From Deltaproteobacteria bacterium (lineage in GTDB: Bacteria > Desulfobacterota > Desulfobacteria > Desulfobacterales > Desulfatibacillaceae): a stretch of DNA of 64,000 nucleotides. Shown here piece after piece: positions 45,152 through 54,128 of the stretch. A program made the translations under genes and the position numbers. Positions within the stretch are counted from its first letter, which is position 1; the number at the start of each line of letters is the position of its first letter. The notes below the pieces were generated by a model, which was not told where the DNA came from, searched no databases, and worked only from the letters and a program-made list of their open reading frames with translations. Where the stretch lies: assembly GCA_016235345.1 (NCBI GenBank), contig JACRLG010000007.1:62001-126000 (forward strand). Direction: 5' to 3'.

Positions 45152-46567
45152 CTACTTTCTTTTCGCCACCGTCTCCATGAAGCGCTCGACCTGATCCTTG
45201 ACGTCGGAGGGCGGAACGATTCGGGGGTCGCACAGGTCGTAGTTGATGATGAGAAGCGGAATGCCTCGCTCCCTGCATTTTTCCCGGAAGATGCCATTCA
45301 GGGCCATGGTGTTCTTGCAGCCTATGTGCCCGGCCATCCAGATCATGTCCAGGTTGAAGCGCTCGTAGATGTGGAAGAGGTCGGAGAAGAAGTTGTCCGC
45401 CGGGCCCCTGGTGTGCCGGGCCATGGGGCCCTGCATGATTATCCGGGCCAGCCCCTTCAGCATGGTTTCCGGGTTTTTGGTGTCGATGTAAGGCTGGCGG
45501 TTGTAGGTCAGCATGTCCATTATGTTGGCCACGCCGAATTTTTCCTCGGCCCATACCCACAGGTCGGCGAAACTTAGGGTGGGCGGGTTCCACAGCACGG
45601 TGCGGTACTGCTCGTTGTCCAGCGCGCCCTTGCCGGTTTTGGCTATTGCCCTGGTTAGCTCAACGATCTTTTTGAACACCTCGGTGGATTTGGGCCTGCC
45701 CGGAAATGCGCACATGTAGAGAAGGTGCGAGAAATAAACCGGCTCGGCGACCATGGGCGCGGGCTTTTGGGCGATCAGGTCCCAAAGTTCGGCCTCAAGC
45801 TCGGCTGTCCGGTTTCTTTCCTCGCAGACCTCGCGCAGAAGGTCCCAGTCCATGCGGCCCGGGGTGTTGGCCTCAAGCCAGGCGATGAGGCGCTTCAACT
45901 CGTTAACGAAGTAGTCTTCCGCGCGGGTGTTGTAGAAGTTGTACGGGATGTCCAGGCGGAAGGTTGGGACCTCGTATTTTTTTTCGATGATGGAATAGCT
46001 GCTCATGCCGCCGTCGCAAGGCATGTTGGAGGCCACTATCACCTTGGGCGGCGGAAGCTCGTCCGAAAGGGCGAGGCCCAGGGTGACCTTGGGGAGGCTG
46101 CACGTGTCGGCGGGGATGCCGTAGTTTTCGGCGACGTCTATGTATGACTGGCCGAGAGGGGCGGATATGAGCGGAACCATGATGCCCAAAAGCTCCGCCA
46201 TCCAGGGGGTCAGGCCCATGCCCAGGAAAAGTTCCGGCGGAACAAGGTCCTCGTGAAGGACCGATCGGTCGGGGAAGCGGAAGTGTTCGTCAACCGCGCC
46301 TATGAAGGTTTCGGCGGCGGCTGAGGTGAGATAGGCCACGGCCTCCCGGAAAAGGCCGTGGCGGTTTCTCGTGAAGCGATACGGAAGATCGTTGGGGTTG
46401 GCTGCGGCCTTCAGCCAGGCGAAGCGGTTGATGCGCCGCCGCATCTCCAACGGCCCGCGCGAAATCGCCACCCGGCCCATCATTGCCCAGTTTTTGAGCA
46501 TGTAACGTCCGAGTATGGCGGCGTCGGAAAGTTTGCGCCTGTTTTCGATCCAGCCTGCATGAGCCAT
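45152..46567 (-). CDS. 2-hydroxyacyl-CoA dehydratase/benzoyl-CoA reductase-family subunit
   Basis: This 471-residue protein belongs to the HgdB/BcrB-C family, which binds a [4Fe-4S] cluster and performs radical dehydration or ring reduction after electron delivery by an ATP-dependent activator. Candidate cluster cysteines lie in ASNMPCDGG (near residue 213), GHIGCKNTMALNG (near 415) and NYDLCDPR (near 443). No second subunit, activator (HgdC-like) or CoA-transferase lies nearby, so it is an orphan. GGAGG precedes the ATG. Whether it acts on a CoA ester is open. Confidence 0.82.
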   Translation of the reverse strand: MAHAGWIENRRKLSDAAILGRYMLKNWAMMGRVAISRGPLEMRRRINRFAWLKAAANPNDLPYRFTRNRHGLFREAVAYLTSAAAETFIGAVDEHFRFPDRSVLHEDLVPPELFLGMGLTPWMAELLGIMVPLISAPLGQSYIDVAENYGIPADTCSLPKVTLGLALSDELPPPKVIVASNMPCDGGMSSYSIIEKKYEVPTFRLDIPYNFYNTRAEDYFVNELKRLIAWLEANTPGRMDWDLLREVCEERNRTAELEAELWDLIAQKPAPMVAEPVYFSHLLYMCAFPGRPKSTEVFKKIVELTRAIAKTGKGALDNEQYRTVLWNPPTLSFADLWVWAEEKFGVANIMDMLTYNRQPYIDTKNPETMLKGLARIIMQGPMARHTRGPADNFFSDLFHIYERFNLDMIWMAGHIGCKNTMALNGIFREKCRERGIPLLIINYDLCDPRIVPPSDVKDQVERFMETVAKRK

Positions 46568-46621
46568 GAAGCCTCCGACTGTGAGGTTTACGGCTGGCCT
46601 TTTCCACTGTTGGCGAAAAAA

Positions 46622-47530
46622 CTACTGCATGGGCCTTAAATACAATTTCTGGCCTATGTTCACCTGGTCGGTTTTAAGGCCGTTCAGACGCCTCAACTCC
46701 GCCTCGGAAATCCCGTACATGATGGACAGCCGGTAGAGGTTCTGGCCGGGCTCCACAACGTGGTAGCCGCTTTTGGGAATGGATTTTTTTGGCTTTTCGG
46801 CCTTGGCCTTTTCCGTATCTGATTTTTCAGCCTCTTTGGCCTCGGTCTTCTTTTTCGGCTTTTCCGCCTCAGCCTTTTCCTCTTCGGCCTTTTTGCGGGC
46901 GGCCTCCTTCTTTGCCTCGGCCTTTTTGCGGGCGGCCTCACGCTTCTTTTCAGCGTCGGCCTCGGCCTTTTTTCTTTCAGCCTCGGTGGGTTCCGCCTTG
47001 GCGCCGGACTGATCCTCGCCGCCCGAAGCGGGCTGGGTCACTTCAGGGGCCGGGCCGGTTTCAGTGGCAACGGGGGGCAGGAGGGCGGGAGCGGCGCTTT
47101 CCCTCTCCCTGACGGGCGCTCCGGCCTTCTGTGACAGGTCGGCCAGATTCTTTCTCAGGTCTTCCACCTTGGTGACCATCTTGACCCATTCCTCCTGGAA
47201 CGCGGCCTGATCGGTATTCAAGCGGTCAACCACGTCCTGGCGGGTGCGTGCGTCGGTTTCAAGCTGTTCGATCCTGGCCTGGAGCTTCCTTACTTCCTCC
47301 ATCTGCTCCGGGCCTATGCCGCCGCCTCCGCCGCCACCCCTTCCGAAAAAGACCAGGAAGGCCACCACAACCAGGGCCAGGACGCCTCCGCCTATCCAGA
47401 GCAGAAGGGATTTGCCCCCGTCCGAGGCGTATTCCTCGTCGTCGTCCCAGTCGTCGTTCCGGGCGGACATTTCATCGTTCTTGCTGCGTTCGTAGCTTCC
47501 CTCGTCCTCGTCGCTTCTGCGGTTATCCAT
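46622..47530 (-). CDS. membrane-anchored LysM protein with charged helix
   Basis: A 302-residue protein. In order: an acidic cytoplasmic N-terminus, one membrane helix (SLLLWIGGGVLALVVVAFLVFFG, about residues 40-62), a Gly run, a coiled-coil segment (about 75-140), an Ala/Glu/Lys-rich repeat stretch (about 180-245, RKKAEAKKEAARKKAEEE type), and a C-terminal LysM domain (YHVVEPGQNLYRLSIMYGISEAELRRLNGLK). LysM binds peptidoglycan glycan, so the protein probably bridges inner membrane and wall. AGGAAC precedes the start. Confidence 0.88.
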   Translation of the reverse strand: MDNRRSDEDEGSYERSKNDEMSARNDDWDDDEEYASDGGKSLLLWIGGGVLALVVVAFLVFFGRGGGGGGGIGPEQMEEVRKLQARIEQLETDARTRQDVVDRLNTDQAAFQEEWVKMVTKVEDLRKNLADLSQKAGAPVRERESAAPALLPPVATETGPAPEVTQPASGGEDQSGAKAEPTEAERKKAEADAEKKREAARKKAEAKKEAARKKAEEEKAEAEKPKKKTEAKEAEKSDTEKAKAEKPKKSIPKSGYHVVEPGQNLYRLSIMYGISEAELRRLNGLKTDQVNIGQKLYLRPMQ

Positions 47531-47634
47531 TGTTGTTCCTGCCTTGTTTTCGGTTTGTCCGCCCCAGGGGGGCCTTATGGTGAATTTTACGTTTATCGCT
47601 TTTAACGCAGCGCGTCAATACGCCATCTGAAAAT

Positions 47635-49410
47635 TTACAGGCCGCAAACATCCGCCAGCCGCTGATCGTACAGCTTGCCCACGCCGTATTCCGCCCGCCG
47701 CCCGAACTTTTCCAGGGGCGGACCTATGATCTGCATTTCCGGGTACTTGCGCACCACGTCCACGGCTATTTTCATCTCCTTGGTGCAACCCGTGGAGAAG
47801 GTCGCGTCCTTGCCCACCCATTCGGGCGGCACCTTGGTCTCCATGAGGTCGAAGGCCTCCACTATGTCGTCGTAGGTCTGGAAGCGCCAGATGTCTATGT
47901 AGCCGCTGCGCTGGACGATTTCCCACATGTACATGAGATCGTCCGCGTCCATGCCATGCTCAAAATATTCGGACGGGTTCACTATGAAGGTGTTGGCCGA
48001 CTGCTCCCGAAGGCGCGAGACGAACAGCGTCATGATCTTCTTGGCGATTTCTATCTTGCCGGGAATGGAGCCTATTATCCCGGAATAGAAGACCACTGTC
48101 ATGCCGTCGTCCTTGGCCTTTTTCATGGCGTTGATTATGTCAGCCGCCCTTTTTTCGAGGTCGCGCAGGGAAAACTTGATGACCGAAGGATGCCTGGGCT
48201 TGAACTCCACCGAAACCGAGCCGTCCTCGGCCCTTGCTATGGAGAGGATGTCCTGGGTGAACCCGAAATGGGTGTCGAAAAAGCGCCTTCGCTGGGCGTC
48301 CCCGCGCGCCACCACGAGATCGGCCTCTTTGAAGGCGCGGGCAAAGGTGGTGGTGACCATGAGAAGGTTCAAATCCTCCATGGTTCCGTCTGAAAGGGCC
48401 AGGATGTGCTGGTCCCGTTTAAGGAGGTCCACCAGGTCATTTTTGGCGAGGCTTTTGTCCGCGATGAAAAAGGCCCCGGAAAGCCAGGGGGAGAGGGACT
48501 CGTCATGGCGGGCGTCGTGAAAGTCCACCTTGGTGTAGAAGGGGCCGTCCTTGAATGCTATGACCACCTTGTGGCCAAGGCCCGCCAGGAACCGTATGAT
48601 GTAAAGGTCTATGAGGGCTTCCCCGGCCTCGTCCATGAGCCACATGATTTTTAAGGGCTGGTCGAAATAGGCGCCCAGGGCCGAGCGTTCGGGGGCCAGA
48701 AGGCGGTCCAGGGCCTCGACCCCCGCGCCGGAAAGCGGGCGGCTCATTATGCCCTCATAGTCGGAAGCGGCGTAATGACGGGTGTCCTTTTCCCACAGGT
48801 CCTCGTGGGCCAGAAGGGAAAAGAGCCGTTTGAGCTGGACCTGGTTGGCCTTGAGGCGCAGTTCCCCGATGCTGGATGCGCTGCCGTCCGTGATGCCCGC
48901 CTCCACCCGGTTCAGGGCGGAAAGAAAGGCCTCGGACCCAAGGGCCGCCGCCGCCCGGCGGTTTCTGGCCGCCTTCTGGCACAGGCAGGGGTCTGTTATC
49001 TGGGTGCGGTCCAGGAAAATTTTCAAGAGCCGCTTTTCCAGGCGGGACGGAATCATGAGCCCGTCCGCCGTCTCGTGGCGGAACTTGGTGCGAAGGAGGG
49101 ACTCCAGGAATTCCTGCTCGCTCGGCTCCTCGATCTGGCTTTCAACCAGGGTCAGGAGCCGGGTCAGCACCTTGTCGTAGCGCCTTGCCAGGAAGGCCGG
49201 GCGCTGGCGGGCCATTATCGCGCCGAACATGCGGTCAGAGCAGGGGTAATAGCGCTCCTTTTCCTCCGCCATCACGATGAAGCGTATTTTTTCCGGGCTC
49301 GCCACCTGATCCGGGTAGGATACGTAATCCAGGTGGTTTTCCAGAAAAAAGGACGTGTACCAGGCCTGCTGCACCGCGCTTGTCGAGTTGTCCGGGTCTT
49401 TATCCGCCAC
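47635..49410 (-). CDS. large protein with ARMT1/DUF89-like domain
   Basis: A 591-residue protein from a GTG at 49410 (GAGGCGGAAA upstream; a TTG 23 codons earlier lies inside unrelated repeat-proximal sequence). Residues about 253-300 match the metal-dependent DUF89/ARMT1 pattern in a changed form: WLMDEAGEALIDLYIIRFL, then AFKDGPFYTKVDFHD, with D260, E264, D296 and D299 as possible ligands; ARGDAQRRRFF near 388 resembles the later AKGQGNY site. The roughly 240-residue N-terminal and 170-residue C-terminal parts are unrecognised. Family members are metal-dependent phosphatases or methyltransferases. This could be a divergent, extended branch. Confidence 0.6.
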   Translation of the reverse strand: MADKDPDNSTSAVQQAWYTSFFLENHLDYVSYPDQVASPEKIRFIVMAEEKERYYPCSDRMFGAIMARQRPAFLARRYDKVLTRLLTLVESQIEEPSEQEFLESLLRTKFRHETADGLMIPSRLEKRLLKIFLDRTQITDPCLCQKAARNRRAAAALGSEAFLSALNRVEAGITDGSASSIGELRLKANQVQLKRLFSLLAHEDLWEKDTRHYAASDYEGIMSRPLSGAGVEALDRLLAPERSALGAYFDQPLKIMWLMDEAGEALIDLYIIRFLAGLGHKVVIAFKDGPFYTKVDFHDARHDESLSPWLSGAFFIADKSLAKNDLVDLLKRDQHILALSDGTMEDLNLLMVTTTFARAFKEADLVVARGDAQRRRFFDTHFGFTQDILSIARAEDGSVSVEFKPRHPSVIKFSLRDLEKRAADIINAMKKAKDDGMTVVFYSGIIGSIPGKIEIAKKIMTLFVSRLREQSANTFIVNPSEYFEHGMDADDLMYMWEIVQRSGYIDIWRFQTYDDIVEAFDLMETKVPPEWVGKDATFSTGCTKEMKIAVDVVRKYPEMQIIGPPLEKFGRRAEYGVGKLYDQRLADVCGL

Positions 49411-49486
49411 TTTCCGCCTCGTCTGGTTGGTTAAAATTGATATCTGGGGAGCTAATTGCAAAACCTCCCGAAATGGCAAATTAGGC

Positions 49487-49583
49487 GTAGGTTGGGCTGA
49501 GGCACGAAGCCCAACCTACGGCCATGACCAAAAAATATGGAACGAAATCCATTTGTTGGGCTTCGTGCCTCAGCCCAACCTAC
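49487..49583. repeat. family 4 GTAGGTTGGG palindrome, copy 2
   Basis: 97 bp with arms GTAGGTTGGGCTGAGGCACG and the complementary CGTGCCTCAGCCCAACCTAC. Outside them TAATTGCAAAA and TTTTGCAATTA form an outer inverted pair, so the full palindrome spans about 49452-49602. Confidence 0.85.
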
Positions 49584-49630
49584 GATATGTTTTGCAATTA
49601 CCTATAGGCTGTCAGAAATTGCGGGCTGCG

Positions 49631-50554
49631 TCATTCTTTGGGCTTCAGCACCGAGGAAAGGCTTTCGCCCAGTTTCCCGGCTGCGTCCGAAAGGTCGGAC
49701 GGAAAAAGGATAACCGTGTTGGACGGCCCGGCCCCAAGGCCGTCGATGGTCTGGAGCGTGCGCAGCTTCATGGCTCCGGGAGTCCTGGCCATGATTTCCG
49801 CTGCTGCGGAAAGATTGGTGGCCGCTATCATGTCGCCCTCGGCCTTGGTGATGGTGGCCCGCTTTTCGCGTTCGGCGGAGGCCTGGCGGCTCATGATGCG
49901 CTTCAAGTCTTCGGGCATCTCCATGTCCTGCAAACGGATGGAATCCAGGTGCAGGCCCCACTCCTTTATTCTTTCCTCGACGGCTTCGGCGATTCTGTCC
50001 TGTATCTGCTGGCGCTCGGATAAAACATCGTCCAGGGACAGGCCGCCCAGGACGTCCCGGAGGCTCGCCTGCGCGTACTGGGCGATGGCGAAGGAGAAAT
50101 CCTGAATTTTTATCACGGCCTTTTCGGCGTCCGCAACGTAGAAGAACAGAACCGCGTCTATTGCCGCAGGCACGTTGTCCTTGGTTATAACCTGCTGCTT
50201 GGGGATGTTGATGGTAAGGACCCTGAGATCGACGAATCGAACGTTGTCGATGAAGGGGATGATGAAGATGATGCCCGGCCCCTTCACGCTCTGGAATTCG
50301 CCCAGGCGTAGCACCACGCCGTGCTCCCACTGGGCCGCGACCCTTATGCCCGACACCACCACGCCCCAGAAGGCCGCAAATATCGCCCCGGCCACCACGG
50401 CGGTCGGGTCGCCCTTCAACAGGACGAACACCACAAGGGCCGCCGGAACCGTCACTGCGAAAAATATCAGACGCCTTAAAGCGCCGCCCAGAGACACGTG
50501 GCCTTCGCGGGGCTCAGCATAGACTTTTCTCGGCTCCATCGTGGTTTTCCCCAT
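49631..50554 (-). CDS. slipin/stomatin-type SPFH membrane protein
   Basis: This 307-residue protein has a hydrophobic N-terminal hairpin (residues about 24-66), then an SPFH domain (HGVVLRLGEFQSVKGPGIIFIIPFIDNVRFVDLRVLTINIPKQ) and a helical C-terminal part with SAEREKRATITKAEGD. It organises membrane microdomains; a slipin is often paired with a NfeD-type protease partner, which is absent here. ATG at 50554 or five codons later; neither has a strong ribosome site. Confidence 0.88.
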   Translation of the reverse strand: MGKTTMEPRKVYAEPREGHVSLGGALRRLIFFAVTVPAALVVFVLLKGDPTAVVAGAIFAAFWGVVVSGIRVAAQWEHGVVLRLGEFQSVKGPGIIFIIPFIDNVRFVDLRVLTINIPKQQVITKDNVPAAIDAVLFFYVADAEKAVIKIQDFSFAIAQYAQASLRDVLGGLSLDDVLSERQQIQDRIAEAVEERIKEWGLHLDSIRLQDMEMPEDLKRIMSRQASAEREKRATITKAEGDMIAATNLSAAAEIMARTPGAMKLRTLQTIDGLGAGPSNTVILFPSDLSDAAGKLGESLSSVLKPKE

Positions 50555-50646
50555 TTTTGCGGTTTGCGGCGAGAAATCGTTTAACAACTGAAAAATCAAT
50601 TGTACAAGACCGGCTCCTTATAAATCCGTTGAAATGGGCTGATGCG

Positions 50647-50770
50647 AAGGCTGTCTAAAAACGATGAAATGCTAAGGTTGGCGAACGGCGCGGGGAGGAA
50701 TAGTACTTTTCGTACATGACGACCCGCGCCGTGAAGCCTGACACAGCAGTTCGCGTTTTTAGACAGCCTT
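50647..50770. repeat. family 1 palindromic element, copy 5 (short form)
   Basis: 124 bp; arms AAGGCTGTCTAAAAACG and the complement CGTTTTTAGACAGCCTT, with centre AGTACTTTTCGTAC. It begins at the cyclase TGA stop. Nearly the same as copy 2 across the middle 90 bp. Confidence 0.88.
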
Positions 50771-51600
50771 CAATTTAATGCCCAGTCTTTTTCTCCAGCC
50801 TGCCCGCTTTCAAGATAGCTTATCCAGTCCAGTATCACGGCAGGCTCGTCGCCCGCAGTCGGCCCGTCGTTGAAAAAGGGAAGCATAACGGGCCGGGCGG
50901 CTTCCACGCAGGCCAGGGCCGAGCGGGGCAGGGCTATTTCGCCGGGGCCCGCAAGGTCCTCCATCTTGGCGGCAAGGTTCACGGGCGCGCCTATCACCGT
51001 GGATTCCCGGTAACGGTCGTCGCCCACCTCGCAGACAAGAACGTCGCCGCAGTTTATGCCCACCCCTATCTGTACCGGCTCGAAACCGGCCAGGGAAAGC
51101 ACCTTGTGAAGGGCCGCCGCAGCCTGCTGCATGTCTATGGCCGAGTGGACCGCCCTCACCACCTCGCTGCCGTCTGCCTTTTCCGCGTGGCCGAAAACCG
51201 CCATAATGCCGTCGCCAAGGAGCTTGTCCACCATGCCGTGGTGGCGGCCTATGATGATGCTTATCATCTCCGGCACGATGAGGTCCAAAAGGGTTACTAT
51301 GCGCTCAGGCGGCATGGAGGCCGTGCGCCTGGTGAAGCCCCTTATGTCCGCGAACATTATGGCGAGGTTTTTTATCACCCCCCGCCGAATGTCCTCCTGG
51401 AAGGCCGCGTCCTTTTCGAGCTTTTTATAGGTGCGCTCCGCCACCCGGCCCCTTAGATAGTTCATGGGGCACAGGCTGCCTGCGGGCTTGCCGAAAACCG
51501 TGCAGGTTTTTTTCTCCTGCTCCCGGATCTTTTTGAGCCTTTCGTCGAACCGGGCCGCGAGCTTCTGGAAAAACAGGGTCGTGGGGCATTGATCTTTCAT
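50770..51600 (-). CDS. class III adenylate/guanylate cyclase-type protein
   Basis: A 276-residue protein with a cyclase catalytic domain from about residue 80. LAIMFADIRGFT carries the first metal Asp, DKLLGDGIMAVFG the second, and IGVGINCGDVLVCEVG plus STVIGAPVNLAAKMEDLA follow. The N-terminal 75 residues (CTVFGKPAGSLCPMNYL, RTYKKLEKD) carry no known sensor. Whether it makes cAMP or cGMP cannot be told by eye. Divergent from selD. Confidence 0.85.
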   Translation of the reverse strand: MKDQCPTTLFFQKLAARFDERLKKIREQEKKTCTVFGKPAGSLCPMNYLRGRVAERTYKKLEKDAAFQEDIRRGVIKNLAIMFADIRGFTRRTASMPPERIVTLLDLIVPEMISIIIGRHHGMVDKLLGDGIMAVFGHAEKADGSEVVRAVHSAIDMQQAAAALHKVLSLAGFEPVQIGVGINCGDVLVCEVGDDRYRESTVIGAPVNLAAKMEDLAGPGEIALPRSALACVEAARPVMLPFFNDGPTAGDEPAVILDWISYLESGQAGEKDWALN

Positions 51601-51775
51601 GGCGCAAGTCTTTCCGTTAGACGATTATTCCAAAAAATTCAAGACATACCGTCGTGTTTGCCGCCGCGCCCCTTGCCTTTGGCCCGCAAGTGGCGTAAGG
51701 AAATCAAAGGAAGCCGCCCGTTGACCAATCACGGGCCGTATGGGAGTGAAAACACCGTAAAATCCGCGTGACGAC

Positions 51776-52825
51776 ATGGCAGACGAAATCCGCTTGACTG
51801 CAAAGGTGAGAGCTTCGGGCTGAGCGGCAAAACTGGGTCCGGGCGACCTTTTGGAAGCGACTTCCGGCCTTCTCGGAGAGAGGCATCCCGACCTTCTGGT
51901 GGGAATGGATGCTTCAGACGACGCCGGGGTGTTCCGTATTTCAGCCGACCTGGCCCTTGTGCAGACCCTGGATTTTCTCACCCCCATCGTTGACGATCCC
52001 TTTGATTTCGGGCGCATCGCGGCGGCCAATTCCCTTTCGGACGTTTACGCCATGGGAGGCCGCCCGGTAACGGCCATGAACATAGTGTGCTTCCCGTCCG
52101 GCGAATTCCCGAACTCGGTTTTAAAGGCGACCCTGGCTGGCGGCCTTGAAAAAATCCACGAGGCCGGGGCTGTCTTGGTGGGCGGCCACAGCGTTACGGA
52201 TTCCGAGTACAAGTACGGGCTTTCGGTAACGGGCCTGGTGCATCCCGAAAGGTTTCTTACCAACGGCAACGTCAGGCCCGGCCACGCCCTGGTGCTCACC
52301 AAGGCCATAGGAACCGGGGTCCTGGCCACCGCCGTCAAGGGCGGCCTTGCGGACGAAAAAACCATGCGCCTTCTGGTGGAAACAGCCTCCATGCTGAACA
52401 GGCGTGCTGCGGAAATCCTTCTGGAGCGCTTTCATCCAAGATCGCTCACCGATGTCACCGGCTTCGGCCTCGCTGGCCACATGCTTGAAATGGCAAGGGC
52501 CAGCGGTGTCGCCATCGAAATTTCGGCGGGTGCGGTTCCTCTCATTCCTTCCGCCCTCGATTTCGCCCGCATGGGCCTTCTGCCCGCAGGCTGCCACGTG
52601 ACCCGCGAGTTCTGCAGGGCCTCCTGCGAGGTGTCGGAAGATATGGAACTCGCCCTTGCTGACCTCATGTTCGATCCGCAGACGTCGGGCGGGCTTCTGG
52701 CCGCTCTTCCGCCCTCCGAAGCCGCCGATTACGCGGCCATTCTTCAGGACAACGGCATTCCAGCCGCCGTGGTGGGCACGGCCACGGGGGGATACCCTGG
52801 CGGGCGGCTCGTCATCTCCCCTTAA
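51776..52825 (+). CDS. selD: selenophosphate synthase, selenoprotein with in-frame UGA (Sec16)
   Basis: This 349-residue enzyme makes selenophosphate, the selenium donor for selenocysteine and selenouridine. The frame runs ATG (51776), IRLTAKVRASG, then UGA at codon 16 (51821-51823), AAKLGPGDLLEA and on to the TAA at 52823. UGA stands exactly where SelD proteins have catalytic Cys or Sec, followed by the usual A-A-K. VGMDASDDAGVF, LVQTLDFLTPIVDDP, GGHSVTD and DVTGFGLAGHMLEMA are family motifs. A gene call treating UGA as stop would start at the TTG at 51851 and lose the active site. No upstream start exists in frame (TAA at 51758). The stop TAA is supplied by a family 1 repeat. selA, selB and tRNA-Sec are not in the window. 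Confidence 0.92.
51821..51853 (+). promoter_or_regulatory. predicted bacterial SECIS element of selD
   Basis: Five bases after the UGA codon ends, CAAAA...TTTTG (51828-51832/51849-51853) and GGTC/GACC (51836-51839/51845-51848) build a two-part stem with a three-base bulge (CTG) and a five-base loop (CGGGC). The apex lies 17-21 bases past UGA, the distance at which SelB recruits Sec-tRNA. Confidence 0.7.
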
Positions 52826-52992
52826 CAGCCTGTCTAAAAACGCGAATTGACAGTGCCCGCGCCTCAAAGCCAATTCCGTCACGTACCAGAAGTACGCGTG
52901 ACTCTTGGCTTTTCGCGCGCCTTGCACTTCATCGCCAATATTCAGACTGGTAACCAGGCTTCGTATTCAGCCTTTTTCAACAGGCTGTTAAG
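52822..52992. repeat. family 1 palindromic element, copy 6 (long form)
   Basis: About 171 bp with arms TTAACAGCCTGTCTAAAAAC and the complementary CAACAGGCTGTTAA. Each arm contains a stop codon: TAA of selD on the plus strand and TAA of ksgA on the minus strand. Centre GTACCAGAAGTAC. Confidence 0.9.
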
Positions 52993-53896
52993 AGCCATTT
53001 TCCTTATCACCCACGAGTCCTTCAATCTCCCCCACCGAGTCCGAAAGGGCGGCGAATTCCCCAAGGCTCAAGGTCTCGGCCCGCCTGGACGGATCGATTC
53101 CCGCGTTTTTGAGGGCGGTTTCGATGTGGCCGGACGAAAGGCCAAGGCTCGAACCGGCCAGGGAGTTTTTCAGGGTCTTTCTGCGCTGGCCGAAGGCCGC
53201 CTTCACGACGTCGAAAAAAAGCTCCTCGGATTTTGCGGGATAAGCGGGAGACGGGTTGAAGGAGATTTCCACCACCACCGAATCCACGGCGGGCCTTGGA
53301 ATGAACTGGTCCCGGCCTATGGAGGCAATGGTTTTGATGGTGGCCGCGTACTGGGCCAGGACCGAAATCCTGCCGTATTCCCTGGAACCGGGCAAAGACG
53401 TTATCCGGTCGGCAAGCTCCTTCTGGAACATGAGAATGGCCCGCGTTACGCTTTTCCTGGCCTCCACTATCTTTACCAGTATGGGGGAGCTTAGGCAGTA
53501 CGGAAGATTGCTCACCACCGTAAGCGGCCCGCCCGAAAGTGCCGCAATTTCGCCGAAATCGACGTTCAGCACGTCTTCGCGGATGATTCTTGCGTTTGTA
53601 AGCCCCGAAAGTTCGAGTTGCCTTGAAAGCACCTCGGCAAGTTTCCTGTCCCACTCCACCGCCACCACGCTTTTTGCCGCCCCTGCCAGGAGGAAGGTGA
53701 GGGCCCCAAGGCCGGGGCCTATTTCAAGGACCCGCTCGTCCGGTCCGATCTGCGCCCGCGAGACAATCATCCGGGCCGTGGAGGGGTCCTTCAGAAAATT
53801 CTGCCCCTTGTCCTTTTTGGGGGTGATGGAAAACTCCCGCATGAGGGCCGGGGCTGAAGGGCAGGGGGGATTTTTTTCGGCTAAGTCTTTTTCCAT
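52988..53896 (-). CDS. ksgA: 16S rRNA dimethyladenosine transferase
   Basis: This 302-residue enzyme dimethylates two adjacent adenines near the 3' end of 16S rRNA. KDKGQNFLKDPSTARMIV, the SAM motif VLEIGPGLGALTFLL, VVAVEWDRKLAEVL and the catalytic motif VVSNLPYCLSSPIL are diagnostic. The start may be the ATG at 53896 or at 53842 (MREFSITPKK); neither has a good ribosome site. Ends inside a family 1 repeat. Confidence 0.94.
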   Translation of the reverse strand: MEKDLAEKNPPCPSAPALMREFSITPKKDKGQNFLKDPSTARMIVSRAQIGPDERVLEIGPGLGALTFLLAGAAKSVVAVEWDRKLAEVLSRQLELSGLTNARIIREDVLNVDFGEIAALSGGPLTVVSNLPYCLSSPILVKIVEARKSVTRAILMFQKELADRITSLPGSREYGRISVLAQYAATIKTIASIGRDQFIPRPAVDSVVVEISFNPSPAYPAKSEELFFDVVKAAFGQRRKTLKNSLAGSSLGLSSGHIETALKNAGIDPSRRAETLSLGEFAALSDSVGEIEGLVGDKENGS

Positions 53897-54128
53897 AGTG
53901 GTTTCATGATAGCAGAAACTGCGGCCTAAGGCAAAAGGACGATAACAGGGCGAGTCATGATTTACGCGCCTTTAAGTCCCCGGAATGGATTTTTGCTCAA
54001 TTTATAGAAATTCTTGACTTTTTCATTTCTCATAAAGTAGTAATTCCGATTACGCAGTAATAACAGTCCTTACTATACTGTCAATCCGGGTTGTTTAAGG
54101 CAACCGGCGAGAAAAGGGGAAGACAATT

